From: Shewanella gelidimarina
Lineage (GTDB): Bacteria; Pseudomonadota; Gammaproteobacteria; Enterobacterales; Shewanellaceae
Direction: 5' to 3'
Length of the DNA: 64,000 nt
Assembly: GCF_023283945.1 (NCBI RefSeq)
Contig: NZ_JAKIKW010000020.1
Location: 45,399 to 109,398, forward strand
The position numbers and the translations under genes were made by a program. The notes beneath the pieces are model-generated. The model was given only the letters and a program-made list of their open reading frames with translations. It made no database searches and had not been told where the DNA came from. Shown one piece after another: positions 63,949 to 64,000 of the stretch (the first letter of the stretch is position 1; each line of letters starts with the position of its first letter).

Positions 63949-64000
63949 ACGCCTCCTCAAGCCAACGACCTAGCGTCTTCGGCGACACATGAAAGATGGT

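Overview
The window is a replication-origin-proximal stretch of a gammaproteobacterial chromosome, most likely Shewanella or a close relative. The evidence is the order rpmH-rnpA-yidD-yidC-mnmE diverging from dnaA-dnaN-recF-gyrB, then glyQS, fadBA, pepQ-yigZ-trkH-hemG, and trkA-rsmB-fmt-def-dprA-smg-yrdD-tsaC-aroE-yrdB-yrdA leading into a ribosomal RNA operon whose promoters lie at the right edge. Several of these blocks match Escherichia coli gene order, but here they are joined in one piece. I name the genus from family knowledge and gene order, not from a database match.

Layout. 1-7700: accessory block with the N-terminal 2041 codons of a giant secreted repeat protein (its end lies outside the window), a phage-tail-collar protein, an acetyltransferase and a small DUF6916-like protein. 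7.9-11.7 kb: mnmE, yidC, yidD, rnpA and rpmH on the minus strand. 11.7-12.2 kb: rpmH/dnaA control region with a consensus DnaA box and ten GATC sites in 178 bp. 12.2-18.3 kb: dnaA, dnaN, recF, gyrB. 18.4-28.8 kb: HDOD protein, glyS, glyQ, tag, a large periplasmic beta-propeller amidohydrolase, a MOSC protein, tusA, a YbaK-type deacylase and an acetyltransferase. Four ParB-type parS sites lie between 15.8 and 27.9 kb and look like the chromosomal centromere.

29.4-38.2 kb: a tight nine-gene minus-strand operon of exported proteins. It holds three lipoproteins, LPP20/FlgT-like modules, a membrane-anchored protein and an SLT lytic transglycosylase. It contains no flagellar structural gene and is bracketed by two copies of a ~76-80 bp sequence that includes the fadA terminator. 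This is the best candidate for an undescribed system: my reading is an outer-membrane/periplasmic ring or scaffold related to the Vibrio FlgO/FlgP/FlgT H-ring, with its own wall-opening enzyme.

39-42.3 kb: fadBA. 42.3-43.2 kb: gene-poor interval with a 12-bp tandem repeat and a possible decayed reading frame. 43.2-51.5 kb: pepQ, yigZ, two TrkH potassium-channel subunits, two HemG flavodoxin-type protoporphyrinogen oxidases, an ArsR-type regulator and trkA. 51.5-63.6 kb: translation, tRNA-modification and metabolism genes (rsmB, fmt, def, a LysM protein, dprA, smg, an M9-type metalloprotease, yrdD, tsaC, hemF, a truncated haemoglobin, aroE, a DUF1488 protein and a gamma-carbonic-anhydrase-like protein). 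dprA appears to lack a normal start codon. The last 300 bases carry tandem rRNA promoters.
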